A stretch of 9,946 nucleotides of DNA from Bacillota bacterium (GCA_012518325.1 JAAYSR010000036.1:1-9946); one strand, 5' to 3'. Positions 1 through 7,630 are shown, counted from the first letter of the stretch. Numbers and translations are program-made. Notes: a model not told the origin generated them from the letters alone.

Positions 1-39
1 CTTGAGCTGTTCCTGGAACCTGAGATCTGTGAACTCTAA
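1..39 (+). CDS. 3' end of an unidentified upstream gene (partial)
   Basis: Reading frame 1 is open from the window edge to a TAA at 37-39 and would encode a 12-residue acidic C-terminus, LELFLEPEICEL. An intrinsic terminator begins 18 bases after the stop, which is what one expects behind a real gene. The fragment is too short to assign a family. From the genes that follow, an alpha-glucan gene such as a branching enzyme is possible, but that is a guess from context only. Confidence 0.4.
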   Translation, partial: LELFLEPEICEL

Positions 40-56
40 ATACGTATGACAACCAG

Positions 57-93
57 AGACCGCATGCCTGGCAAGCAGGGCTGCGGTCTTTTT
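57..93 (+). terminator. Intrinsic terminator behind the upstream gene
   Basis: AGACCGCA (57-64) pairs perfectly with TGCGGTCT (82-89), with a further GCCTG/CAGGGC-type pairing inside, and the stem runs into a T stretch ending at 93. It separates the upstream gene from the glycosyltransferase and may also act as an attenuator, because I see no convincing promoter between it and the next start codon. Confidence 0.8.
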
Positions 94-132
94 CTAGCCT
101 CAAGCACCGGCCGTCCTCCCTCTTTGCGAATA

Positions 133-153
133 ATGCCCTACCCTTTCGGGCAT
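133..153 (+). other. Small hairpin in the leader of the glycosyltransferase gene
   Basis: ATGCCC (133-138) can pair with GGGCAT (148-153) across a 9-base loop. It has no T tail, so it is not a terminator. It lies about 20 bases before the ribosome binding site and could be a leader element. The stem is short enough to be chance. Confidence 0.3.
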
Positions 154-188
154 CCTGTGATGAGAGAGTGTTGAGGTGGTGACTTGGT

Positions 189-1439
189 TTGAGGATTTTG
201 ATGCTGTCTTGGGAGTATCCCCCCAAGGTAATCGGAGGCCTGGCCCGAGCGGTTGCCGATCTGTCCCAGGCCCTGGCCGAGGCCGGGCACGAAGTGCATG
301 TGGCCACCGGCGACTGGCCAGAGAGCGAACAGGCAGAGTATGTGCATGGAGTGCGGGTTCACAGGGTGAATCAATTCTTCCCCAGGCCCATGGACTTCCT
401 GGAAGAAGTCCACTTCATGAACTGGCACCTGGTGCAGAAGGGTTCCGAACTCTTGAACCGGCTGGATTTTGATCTGATCCACGCCCACGACTGGATGGTG
501 GCCCCCTGTGCCAAAGTGTTGAAGCACGCCTTTCAGAAACCCTTGGTCTGTACAATCCATGCCACGGAGTGGGGTCGCAATAACGGTCTTCATACTGATT
601 TGCAGCGCCACATCAGCGATCTGGAGTGGTGGCTTACCTATGAGGCATACAGGGTGATCTGCTGCAGCGAGCATATGCGTTCAGAACTGCGGAACATCTT
701 CCAGGTGCCTGATGACAAGCTCCATGTGATTCCCAACGGTGTCCGGGCAGAGGACTTTGCCAATGTCCACGCCGATCTCGGCACTTGGCGCAATACTTGG
801 GCCTTGCCCGAAGAGGAGATTGTGCTCTACGTCGGGCGCCATGTTTATGAGAAGGGTATTGACCTCTTGCTTTCTGCAGCGCCAAAAGTGCTCCAGTACA
901 GGCCGCAGGCAAAGTTCATCATCTGCGGCAAAGGGCCTCTCCATGATGAACTGAAGAGGCAGGCCTGGGAGCTTGGTCTTGGTGATAAGGCACTTTTCCC
1001 CGGCTTTATCGACGACCGCACCCGCAACAGCCTCTACCGGCTGGCGGATGCCGCGGTATTTCCAAGCCGCTATGAACCATTTGGCATCGTCGCTCTAGAA
1101 GCTATGGCATGCCAGGCGCCGGTTGTGGTCAGTGATGTAGGGGGCTTTAGGGAAACGGTGGAACATGGAAGGAATGGACTGACCTTTTATTCAGGCAATA
1201 TCAACTCTTTGGCCGACAACATCCTGCATCTCTTGGGAGACAAAGCCTTTGCACGCCGTCTCACTGCACGGGCGTCTCTTGATCTGGCGGAAAGGTTTAA
1301 CTGGGCCGTGATAGCCCGGCAGACGGTGGAATGCTTTAGGCGGGCTGTGCCAGAAAAAAGCAAGGAGATAGATCTTGTCGACGGCTTGCTCGAAGGGGGG
1401 GAACTGATGCGTGAAAGCAGTAATCATGGCCGGTGGTGA
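189..1439 (+). CDS. GT4-family glycosyltransferase, glycogen/starch synthase-like
   Basis: This 416-residue protein has the two-Rossmann-domain GT-B layout. It should transfer a sugar, most likely glucose, from a nucleotide-sugar donor to a growing alpha-glucan in the cytoplasm. The N-terminal strand leads into KVIGG (13-17), the glycine loop position that is KxGGL in glycogen synthases. HAHDW is at 98-102 and PNGV at 182-185. The donor-domain GR (216-217) with EKG (221-223) and the E-x7-E pair E296/E304 (in YEPFG...LEAM) are family hallmarks. The TTG start at 189 is chosen because AGGTGGT (174-180) lies 8 bases upstream and the protein then begins MRILMLSWEYPP, typical of the family. Its end overlaps the next gene by 29 bases, and the cluster context supports a glycogen role. 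A mannosyltransferase or a maltose-1-phosphate-forming GlgM-type enzyme cannot be excluded. ADP-, UDP- or GDP-sugar preference cannot be read from sequence. Confidence 0.88.
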   Translation: MRILMLSWEYPPKVIGGLARAVADLSQALAEAGHEVHVATGDWPESEQAEYVHGVRVHRVNQFFPRPMDFLEEVHFMNWHLVQKGSELLNRLDFDLIHAHDWMVAPCAKVLKHAFQKPLVCTIHATEWGRNNGLHTDLQRHISDLEWWLTYEAYRVICCSEHMRSELRNIFQVPDDKLHVIPNGVRAEDFANVHADLGTWRNTWALPEEEIVLYVGRHVYEKGIDLLLSAAPKVLQYRPQAKFIICGKGPLHDELKRQAWELGLGDKALFPGFIDDRTRNSLYRLADAAVFPSRYEPFGIVALEAMACQAPVVVSDVGGFRETVEHGRNGLTFYSGNINSLADNILHLLGDKAFARRLTARASLDLAERFNWAVIARQTVECFRRAVPEKSKEIDLVDGLLEGGELMRESSNHGRW

Positions 1440-3786
1440 GGGCAGCAGACTCAGGCCCTTGACCTGCACTTTGCCCAAGCCCATGGTGCCAATTCTGAAC
1501 AGGCCCATGATGGAACACATCCTCAACCTCTTAAAACGCCACCGATTCACAGAGGTGGCCAGTACGCTCTGGTACCTTCCTGAAGGAGTTACAGCCTACT
1601 TTCAAGACGGTTCAGCCTTTGGCGTTCAGATGGAATACTACGTCGAGCGGGAACCTTTAGGCACTGCCGGCAGCGTAAAAAATGCGGCTGCCTTTCTGGA
1701 TGAAACCTTTGTGGTTGTCAGCGGTGACGCCCTCACCGATATCGATTTAACCAAGGCAGTTTCCTTTCATAGGGAGAAGGGCTCCTTGGCCACGCTTGTT
1801 CTCACCAAAGTCCCCAACCCCTTGAGCTACGGTGTGGTGTTAACGGACCAAGGGGGCAGAATCACCCAGTTTCTGGAAAAGCCCACCTGGAGCCAGGTCT
1901 TTAGTGATACAGTGAACACCGGCATTTATATTCTGGAACCGGAAGTGATGGATCTGGTACAGCCAGGCCAAAAGGTCGACTTCAGCCAAGATGTGTTTCC
2001 CGAGCTCCTCAGGCGCAAAGCGCCCCTTTTCGGTTATGTGGCTGACGGCTACTGGTCCGATGTGGGCAACCTTGAGGTGTACCGGCAGAGTCAAAGGGAC
2101 TGCCTGGATGGAAAAGTGCAGCTGGATCTGGCAGAGCCCTTGTCCGGCAATATTTATCTGGAAGAGGGCGCAGAGATTCACCCCTCTGCCATTGTTGAAG
2201 GCCCGAGCTACATCGGCCGGGGTGCCCGCATTGGGGAAAACGCCTATGTGGGACCATACAGCGTAATCGGCTCCTACAGCCATATTGGTGCCCAGGCCAA
2301 CCTCAAGCGCAGCCTGCTGTGGTCAGGTGTGAACGTTGGCCGCCGTGTCCAGCTGAGGGGATGCATCCTGGCCAAAGATGCGGTTGTGGAAAAAGAGTGT
2401 AAGATTTACGAAGCTGCGGTGCTTGGGCCAAAAGTCAGGGTGGGTGCGATGTCCACAATTAAGCCTAACATCAAGGTCTGGCCGGAAAAGACTATTCTGA
2501 GCGGGACCGATCTGAGGGAGTCTGTAGTCTGGGACGGCCAGGAACCAAGGCCGATTTTCTCCAAACAGGGCATAACCGGTGACATTAGGGGGAACTTGAA
2601 CCCAGAAACATTGATTAAGCTCGGCTTAAGCTTTGGTGCGTACCTGGGCAGGCAGAAACGGGTTTTGGTTACCAATGATTTTTCAGAGGCCGCAGATCTG
2701 GCCAAGCGGGCGTTGGCAGTGGGCCTTATGGCCGGAGGAGTAGAGACTCTGGACGGAGGCGGGGTAACGGGCCGCATTACCCGTACCATGGTGCAGGACA
2801 TGGGCCTGGACGGCGCGCTGCACCTGGCCGCAGAGTCTGCAGATCCCAACGTGGTGTCGGTGGAGTATTGGGATGCCAGGGGCCGGTGGCTCTCCAAGGG
2901 TGAGCAAAGGAAAATCGAAGGAATTTTTGTCCGGGAAGACTATCCCCGCTTCGGGACGGAGGATCTGGGGGAGTATGTTCAAGTGGCAGATCTGAAGAAA
3001 CGCTATCTGGAGCGCCTGGCGCGCTGCTATCCCAGCGGCTCTCCCGGGTTTCGAGTCGGACTTTTGGTGGACCCGCCTACAGATCAGCTTGGAAAAATGG
3101 TGCGGGAGTTTTTGCTGCGGAGCGGCTATGCTGTGGTGACCGGAGAGGTGGAAGGACTTCCGACAGTCGTTGTGCACAATCATAGCTGGCATCTCCAAGA
3201 CGAACAGGGTGCCAGGCTCTCTCCCCAGGACTGGTGGAAGGGATTCATCCATGCCCTTAAAGCTAGGAACCGGAAAGCTGCAGCCATACCCGTTCATCTC
3301 CCTGAGGCGGTGGCGGAAGCAGCAAGGGAACAGGGTTTGGATGTTTGCTGGACAAAAACGGAAACAGCCTATTTGATGGAGGCGGCTGCAGAGTTCGGGA
3401 ATACTATGAAGGAAGGCAATCTGGAGCTATTCCCCCAGATCGAACCATTAGCCGGCATTGGAGAGATTCTGTCTTTGATCAGTTCCAGCCGGCTCCCCCT
3501 GAGCTCCTGGGGGGCGACGCCGCAGGTCAAGGCAGCTGAAGTGAAGTGCCCCTGGGACAAAAAGGGGATGGTGATGCGGAAGCTGATTGAAGGGTCTGAT
3601 CCGGAGCGCACCCTGTACCTGGACGGCATTAAAGTGCGGACTGAAGGGGGCTGGGCTTTGGTTGTGCCCGATGGCGATGAGCCCGTTTTCAGGCTGTTCA
3701 GTGAAGGGGAGCCGGAATCCGAAGCGGCAGGCCTCTTGGAGTACTACGCTGATTTGATCAAAAGTCACCAACACGAGGAGAGATAA
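1411..3786 (+). CDS. Sugar-1-phosphate nucleotidyltransferase fused to a degenerate phosphomannomutase-like domain
   Basis: This 791-residue fusion protein has three parts. Residues 1 to about 230 are a nucleotidyltransferase domain with GGEGSRLRPLT (8-18), KP (23-24), the metal-site region SGDALTD (104-110) and FLEKP (154-158). It should join an NTP and a sugar-1-phosphate to give an NDP-sugar. Residues about 246-370 are hexapeptide repeats of a left-handed beta-helix. Residues about 383-785 resemble phosphoglucomutase/phosphomannomutase, but the key loops are altered: AESADP (474-479) for TASHNP, HNHSWH (589-594) for DxDxDR, no clear GExSGH, and VPDGDEP (752-758) for RPSGTEP. Mutase activity is therefore doubtful. 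Such fusions are usually labelled mannose-1-phosphate guanylyltransferase. Between a glycogen-synthase-like gene and a phosphorylase it may instead use glucose-1-phosphate. The GTG start is supported by the canonical MKAVIMAGG beginning and by AAGGGGGG at 1393-1400. It overlaps the previous gene by 29 bases, which suggests translational coupling. Confidence 0.9.
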   Translation: MKAVIMAGGEGSRLRPLTCTLPKPMVPILNRPMMEHILNLLKRHRFTEVASTLWYLPEGVTAYFQDGSAFGVQMEYYVEREPLGTAGSVKNAAAFLDETFVVVSGDALTDIDLTKAVSFHREKGSLATLVLTKVPNPLSYGVVLTDQGGRITQFLEKPTWSQVFSDTVNTGIYILEPEVMDLVQPGQKVDFSQDVFPELLRRKAPLFGYVADGYWSDVGNLEVYRQSQRDCLDGKVQLDLAEPLSGNIYLEEGAEIHPSAIVEGPSYIGRGARIGENAYVGPYSVIGSYSHIGAQANLKRSLLWSGVNVGRRVQLRGCILAKDAVVEKECKIYEAAVLGPKVRVGAMSTIKPNIKVWPEKTILSGTDLRESVVWDGQEPRPIFSKQGITGDIRGNLNPETLIKLGLSFGAYLGRQKRVLVTNDFSEAADLAKRALAVGLMAGGVETLDGGGVTGRITRTMVQDMGLDGALHLAAESADPNVVSVEYWDARGRWLSKGEQRKIEGIFVREDYPRFGTEDLGEYVQVADLKKRYLERLARCYPSGSPGFRVGLLVDPPTDQLGKMVREFLLRSGYAVVTGEVEGLPTVVVHNHSWHLQDEQGARLSPQDWWKGFIHALKARNRKAAAIPVHLPEAVAEAAREQGLDVCWTKTETAYLMEAAAEFGNTMKEGNLELFPQIEPLAGIGEILSLISSSRLPLSSWGATPQVKAAEVKCPWDKKGMVMRKLIEGSDPERTLYLDGIKVRTEGGWALVVPDGDEPVFRLFSEGEPESEAAGLLEYYADLIKSHQHEER

Positions 3787-3790
3787 AGAC

Positions 3791-5449
3791 ATGGCAGCCA
3801 TTCCGCAACCTAGAGTAGCGTTTTTTTGCATGGAATACGGATTGGATGAGAAGTTCCCCATCTACTCCGGCGGCTTGGGGGTACTGGCCGGGGATATTTT
3901 AAAAACAGCCAAGGACATGCAGCTGCCCATGGTGGGCGTCGGCATCCTGTGGAGTGAAGGATATTCCGATCAGTACCTGGACAAGGACGGTTATCCCCAG
4001 CACTCTAGGCAAAACTACGATCGTTCCCATTTGGAGGATACCGGGATCAGCGTGAACTTGTGGATTCGGGGGGAGGAGGTGGCCTGCAAAATCTGGAAGA
4101 CCGAGGCCTTTGGCAATGTTCCCCTCTATCTTTTGGATACCGATCTCCCCGGTTCAAACCACGGCTGGATTACCAGACAGCTCTATGCCAGTTCGCCGCA
4201 GGAACGGGTAGCCGCCGAGCTGGTCTTAGGTGTTGGGGGCGTGCGCTTTCTCAGGCTCCTGGGCTTTGAACCGGATATTTACCACCTCAATGAAGGTCAC
4301 GCGGTTTTTGCCGGCCTGGAACTGATTAGGGAAAAGATGTCCAGGGGAATGGATTTTTATCAGGCGTGGGAAGAGACGCGGCAGCAGATTGTCTTCACCA
4401 CCCACACTCCGGTGATGGCCGGCAATGAAGAACATGATCACGGTTTGCTGCAGCATATGGGTGCCTGGGTTGGCCTGGAGTACGATCAGGTGGAACAAAT
4501 CGGCGGCAATCCGTTTAATATGACGGTTGCCGGATTGCGCCTCAGCTATTCCTCCAACGGCGTTTCACAGCTCCATGGCGCAACCGCCCGCGCCATGTGG
4601 CGGGGCAACTCCGGGATTTCGCCGATCATCAGCATTACCAATGGGGTACATGTGGAAACATGGCAGCATGAGTCGATTAGGCAGACCTACAATGTACAGG
4701 GCAACCTCTGGAAAACCCATTTGCAGCTCAAAAAGAGGCTGCTGGAGGAGATAGAGAACCGTACAGGGGTAACTCTGGATTTAGACACTCTTACCATTGG
4801 GTTTGCCAGGCGTGCAGCCGCGTATAAACGGAGCGGCCTCATCTTTTACAAGCCCCACATTATTGAACCCCTGCTGCAGGACCGGACGATACAGCTTGTG
4901 TATTCGGGGAAAGCCCACCCTGACGATGAATGGGGCAAGCAGATCGTGGCCAATATGGCGGAAATGGCCTATCGCTTTCCAGACAGCGTGGTTTTTCTAG
5001 AAAACTACAATATGGAGCTCGGGCGCCTGCTGACCTCCGGCTGCGATGTGTGGCTCAATACCCCTCAAAGGCCCCTGGAAGCATCCGCTACCTCCGGCAT
5101 GAAGGCTGCTCTGAACGGCGTACTGAATTTCAGTGTGTTGGACGGATGGTGGACCGAGGGGTGCCTGCATGGCGTGACAGGCTGGCAGTTCGGCGGCGGC
5201 TACGAGGGGCCCGAACAGACCATGGTAGACGCCCTTTCCCTTTACGAGGTTCTCTTGGAAGAGATCATCCCGTTATACTACGAGGATCGTTCACGCTGGC
5301 AAGAAATGATGCGGGCGAGCATCTCCATGGCCATGCACCGCTTTTCCACCGCGCGGATGCTCACAGAGTACAACAACCTCATGTATCAGCCCTCAACCAT
5401 TCTGCGGAAAATCAAGCGAGACATAGCCCACGCCATGGCCATCCAGTAA
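3791..5449 (+). CDS. glgP: Alpha-glucan phosphorylase, short GT35 form
   Basis: This 552-residue enzyme should release glucose-1-phosphate from the non-reducing ends of glycogen or maltodextrin using phosphate and pyridoxal phosphate. The cofactor lysine is K438 in EASATSGMKAALNG (430-443), equivalent to EASGTxNMK in classical phosphorylases. Other family blocks are YSGGLGVLAGD (25-35), HLNEGHAVF (165-173), THTPVMAGNEEHD (204-216), ITNGVHVETW (282-291), the basic FARRAAAYKR (338-347) and the C-terminal LDGWWTEG (450-457). It begins almost directly at the YSGGLG block and lacks the N-terminal extension of the Mycobacterium and Thermotoga types, so it belongs to the short bacterial and archaeal form. 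It starts 4 bases after the previous stop, with GAGGAG (3775-3780) placed inside the end of that gene, so it is the last gene of the operon. It recycles glucan to the sugar phosphate its neighbour may consume. The intact motifs suggest an active enzyme. Confidence 0.95.
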   Translation: MAAIPQPRVAFFCMEYGLDEKFPIYSGGLGVLAGDILKTAKDMQLPMVGVGILWSEGYSDQYLDKDGYPQHSRQNYDRSHLEDTGISVNLWIRGEEVACKIWKTEAFGNVPLYLLDTDLPGSNHGWITRQLYASSPQERVAAELVLGVGGVRFLRLLGFEPDIYHLNEGHAVFAGLELIREKMSRGMDFYQAWEETRQQIVFTTHTPVMAGNEEHDHGLLQHMGAWVGLEYDQVEQIGGNPFNMTVAGLRLSYSSNGVSQLHGATARAMWRGNSGISPIISITNGVHVETWQHESIRQTYNVQGNLWKTHLQLKKRLLEEIENRTGVTLDLDTLTIGFARRAAAYKRSGLIFYKPHIIEPLLQDRTIQLVYSGKAHPDDEWGKQIVANMAEMAYRFPDSVVFLENYNMELGRLLTSGCDVWLNTPQRPLEASATSGMKAALNGVLNFSVLDGWWTEGCLHGVTGWQFGGGYEGPEQTMVDALSLYEVLLEEIIPLYYEDRSRWQEMMRASISMAMHRFSTARMLTEYNNLMYQPSTILRKIKRDIAHAMAIQ

Positions 5450-5474
5450 AAAAGCGCCAGAATCTGGCGCTTTT
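5450..5474. terminator. Perfect palindromic terminator, probably bidirectional
   Basis: AAAAGCGCCAG (5450-5460) and CTGGCGCTTTT (5464-5474) are perfect inverted repeats around a 3-base loop, starting at the first base after the phosphorylase stop codon. It ends the glucan operon on the plus strand. Because the arms carry A and T runs on both sides, it should work on the minus strand too, where it is the first good stop for transcription leaving ppx. Confidence 0.9.
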
Positions 5475-5513
5475 CCATGCTATAGGTTATACTGGAAGGC
5501 AGGGGGGAAAGCG

Positions 5514-5987
5514 ATGTATGCTACCGATTATTCACTGCTGAAGCGGCAGCTCAAGAGCCTCTTAGAGGGAGAAACCCATTGGCTGGCCAACTTGGCGAAC
5601 ACATCTGCCTTACTGTTCTCAGAACTTAACGATCTGAACTGGGTTGGTTTTTATCTGCTGGAAGGAACTGAACTGGTCTTAGGTCCGTTTCAGGGTAAAC
5701 CTGCCTGCGTACGCATACCGCTTGGCAAAGGGGTGTGCGGTACCGCAGCCGAGGCCGGGGAAGTCATCGTGGTTCCCAATGTTCATGAGTTTCCCGGACA
5801 CATCGTCTGTGACGCGGCCTCCCAGTCGGAAATTGTAGTTCCGATGATCACAGGCCAAGGCAGGCTCCTAGGTGTTCTTGATGTAGACAGCCCTGTTTTG
5901 CAGCGCTTTTCGAACAGCGATGCCGAAGGGCTGAGTGAGCTCGTGGAGATTTTGATCAACGCTACGCATTGGCCTGATGAAAGCTAG
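5514..5987 (+). CDS. msrC: Free methionine-(R)-sulfoxide reductase, GAF domain
   Basis: This 157-residue single GAF-domain protein should reduce free L-methionine-(R)-sulfoxide in the cytoplasm, with thioredoxin as the usual electron source. The three family cysteines are present: C65 and C75 in KPACVRIPLGKGVCGTA (62-78) and C99 in HIVCDAASQSEIVVP (96-110). They match Cys84, Cys94 and Cys118 of the E. coli enzyme (YebR). The length is normal for the family. The ATG at 5514 follows AGGGGGG (about 5501-5507) by some 6 bases. A TATACT at 5488-5493 could be its -10 box, but a -35 would fall inside the preceding terminator and matches poorly. Its TAG stop (5985-5987) overlaps the stop of the convergent ppx gene by 4 bases, and no terminator follows it. 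This is a standard oxidative-stress repair gene and is not functionally linked to the glucan operon before it. Confidence 0.95.
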   Translation: MYATDYSLLKRQLKSLLEGETHWLANLANTSALLFSELNDLNWVGFYLLEGTELVLGPFQGKPACVRIPLGKGVCGTAAEAGEVIVVPNVHEFPGHIVCDAASQSEIVVPMITGQGRLLGVLDVDSPVLQRFSNSDAEGLSELVEILINATHWPDES

Positions 5988-7489
5988 CCCTTTACAATTT
6001 TCAGCTCCACTCCGTATTCCTGCTGAAAGGCTCCTGCCTGGCGATGGGCATCGCGAATTTCCAAGTCGGCTTTTTGGGTGCCGAAAACTTTAAGTTCGCA
6101 AAGACCTGACTCTACATGCGCCTGCAGGTTAGTGACCACGCCTGTGCGTGAACGATCCAGGCTGTGGGCGATCTGAAGCAGAGGGGCAAGTGCTTTGATG
6201 CGCTGAATATCTTCTGGTTCAATGGGGCCATGCTCTACATAATCCTGCAGGCTGCCAAAGAAAAAGCCGTTGTGAGATGCTGCCAGAAAAGCGATGAGCA
6301 CCCTGTCCCGCTGGGTTAGGCCCAGGAGCGGCGAGTTCAGTACAGTGTACAGGGTATGTTTTTCCAGGCTCTCCACACTGACCACCGCGCCCAGTTCATG
6401 GAGGAGACCTGCCAGCAGCAGCAGCCTCCGTTCATAACTGCCCAAATTATGCAGGGTCATCAGCTGGTCAAAGAGAATCACGGCCAGGTTGGAAACGCGG
6501 CGAAGATGGTTTTCGTCCAGGCTGTGGTAGTCAATCAGGTTATTGGTATGGTGCGTCAGCACGTTAAACAGGATCGGATCCCTCGGGTATCTGTGCTTGT
6601 AGAAGATGCCATCCCTGAGGCTGCTGGCGCTTACCATCAGCTCCTTGCCGTTAATGACCTTTAGCAGGCGATAGATAATGCCGATTCCAGTCACACTGAG
6701 ATCTGCCCTGGACTGCTCAAGGCCGGGCACCTGGCGCCTCTGCTCCAGGTTCATGCCGCTCAGCATGGTATAGATTTCTCTTACAGCCTCTGCCGGGATG
6801 ATGATCCCGTCTGTGACATCGGGCACATAGTGTACATGATTGCGATAGACCCTTGCCAAAGAGCGAAAGGTCCCGCCTAGGCCTATCAGCCTCGGGTAAT
6901 TGGGAAGCCAGGGGATCCTGGCAAAGGTTTCGTCCAGGAAGCGTTCCATGGAACGCAGGTCTTCGCCGGCCGGCAAATCCTGCAGGCGGTAGGCCTCCAT
7001 AAGGGATACAGCGCCAAAGTCCAGCGTAATGGAGTTTTGGTTGAGGCGGTCCTTGAAGCCCACAATTTTCAGTGCCCCTCCGCCTAGATCAGCCATGAGT
7101 CCCTCTGTTTCGGTAACGCTGTTGATCAGTCCTAGGTAGCCTAGGTAGGCTTCTTCTTCGCTGGAGAGCACCTGAATTGTGACACCGGTCAGCTCGGCAA
7201 TTCGGTCAATCAGTTCAGCCCGGTTCGGGGCACGCCGAACAGCCGCGGTGGCCACCGCAATGACCTCTTTGACTTGCCTGGCACGGCAAAACTTGACGAA
7301 GAGGGAGACCATCTCCACCGCGGATTCAATGCCTTCTGCGGTCAGATACCCCTGTGCATCGGTTCCGCTCCGCAGACGGACTGACTCTTTCAGGCTCTCA
7401 ATCTGATGATGGGCACCGTTTTCTTTAATGTCGATGATGACCAGGCGTATGGTGTTTGATCCGAGGTCGATAATGCCGATTCGTTCCAT
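5984..7489 (-). CDS. ppx: Ppx/GppA family exopolyphosphatase / pppGpp phosphohydrolase
   Basis: This 501-residue cytoplasmic protein has an N-terminal ASKHA phosphatase fold and a C-terminal HD-type helical region. It should remove terminal phosphates from polyphosphate and/or convert pppGpp to ppGpp. Motifs are IDLGSNTIRLVI (7-18), ATAAVRRAPN (80-89), the acidic SEEEA (110-114) holding the likely catalytic glutamate, DLGGG (134-138), GLGGT (203-207) and SASSLRDGI (287-295). The C-terminal half has LLHELG (362-367), with glutamate at the second metal position of a classical HD motif, as I recall for other Ppx proteins. The length equals the long, HD-containing form. The ATG at 7489-7487 is preceded by a GGGGGAG ribosome site (7502-7496 on this strand). 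It is transcribed away from rrf2, and its 3' end meets msrC with no terminator between. Sequence alone does not separate Ppx from GppA activity. Confidence 0.92.
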   Translation of the reverse strand: MERIGIIDLGSNTIRLVIIDIKENGAHHQIESLKESVRLRSGTDAQGYLTAEGIESAVEMVSLFVKFCRARQVKEVIAVATAAVRRAPNRAELIDRIAELTGVTIQVLSSEEEAYLGYLGLINSVTETEGLMADLGGGALKIVGFKDRLNQNSITLDFGAVSLMEAYRLQDLPAGEDLRSMERFLDETFARIPWLPNYPRLIGLGGTFRSLARVYRNHVHYVPDVTDGIIIPAEAVREIYTMLSGMNLEQRRQVPGLEQSRADLSVTGIGIIYRLLKVINGKELMVSASSLRDGIFYKHRYPRDPILFNVLTHHTNNLIDYHSLDENHLRRVSNLAVILFDQLMTLHNLGSYERRLLLLAGLLHELGAVVSVESLEKHTLYTVLNSPLLGLTQRDRVLIAFLAASHNGFFFGSLQDYVEHGPIEPEDIQRIKALAPLLQIAHSLDRSRTGVVTNLQAHVESGLCELKVFGTQKADLEIRDAHRQAGAFQQEYGVELKIVKG

Positions 7490-7509
7490 ACTTTGCTCCC
7501 CCTAGTTTC

Positions 7510-7547
7510 AGATTACCTCTAGATTACCTTTATTCTAACAGATTAAC
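7510..7547. repeat. AGATTACCT direct repeats in the ppx promoter region
   Basis: AGATTACCT occurs at 7510-7518 and again at 7521-7529, exactly 11 bases apart, about one helix turn. A third, partial copy, AGATTAAC, is at 7540-7547. They cover the predicted start site and spacer of the leftward ppx promoter and could be a regulator binding array. The repeat unit is short, so chance is possible. Confidence 0.4.
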
Positions 7548-7559
7548 AAAGCTAAGCAA
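7532..7559 (-). promoter_or_regulatory. Candidate ppx promoter
   Basis: On the minus strand TTGCTT (7559-7554) is followed after 16 bases by TAGAAT (7537-7532). The -10 box matches consensus at 5 of 6 positions and the -35 box at only the first three. Placement about 40 bases before the ppx start is reasonable. It stands back to back with the rrf2 promoter, the two -35 boxes being 12 bases apart. Confidence 0.4.
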
Positions 7560-7571
7560 GGATTGTCTTTC

Positions 7572-7600
7572 TTGACAGACGTTCTCGACATCAGTATAAT
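7572..7600 (+). promoter_or_regulatory. Consensus housekeeping promoter of rrf2
   Basis: TTGACA (7572-7577) and TATAAT (7595-7600) both match consensus at every position, with the optimal 17-base spacer. Transcription should start near 7607, leaving a leader of about 85 bases before the rrf2 start. A promoter this strong normally needs repression. An imperfect palindrome, CAGTATAATTCTG (7592-7604), covers the -10 box and is a candidate operator, perhaps for Rrf2 itself. Confidence 0.85.
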
Positions 7601-7630
7601 TCTGGTAAGTAAGCAAGCCAAAAAATTGCC

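Noticed and set aside
2683..3297. Long open frame on the minus strand inside the nucleotidyltransferase gene
   Set aside because: It is antisense to a well-supported gene, has a biased composition and no recognisable domain, and lacks its own signals.
4930..5541. Plus-strand open frame running from the phosphorylase into the msrC start
   Set aside because: It is an out-of-frame shadow rich in arginine that crosses the terminator at 5450-5474.
5999..6028. TTTCAGC/GCTGAAA inverted repeat at the end of ppx as a terminator
   Set aside because: The loop is 16 bases and no T run follows on either strand; it lies within ppx coding sequence.
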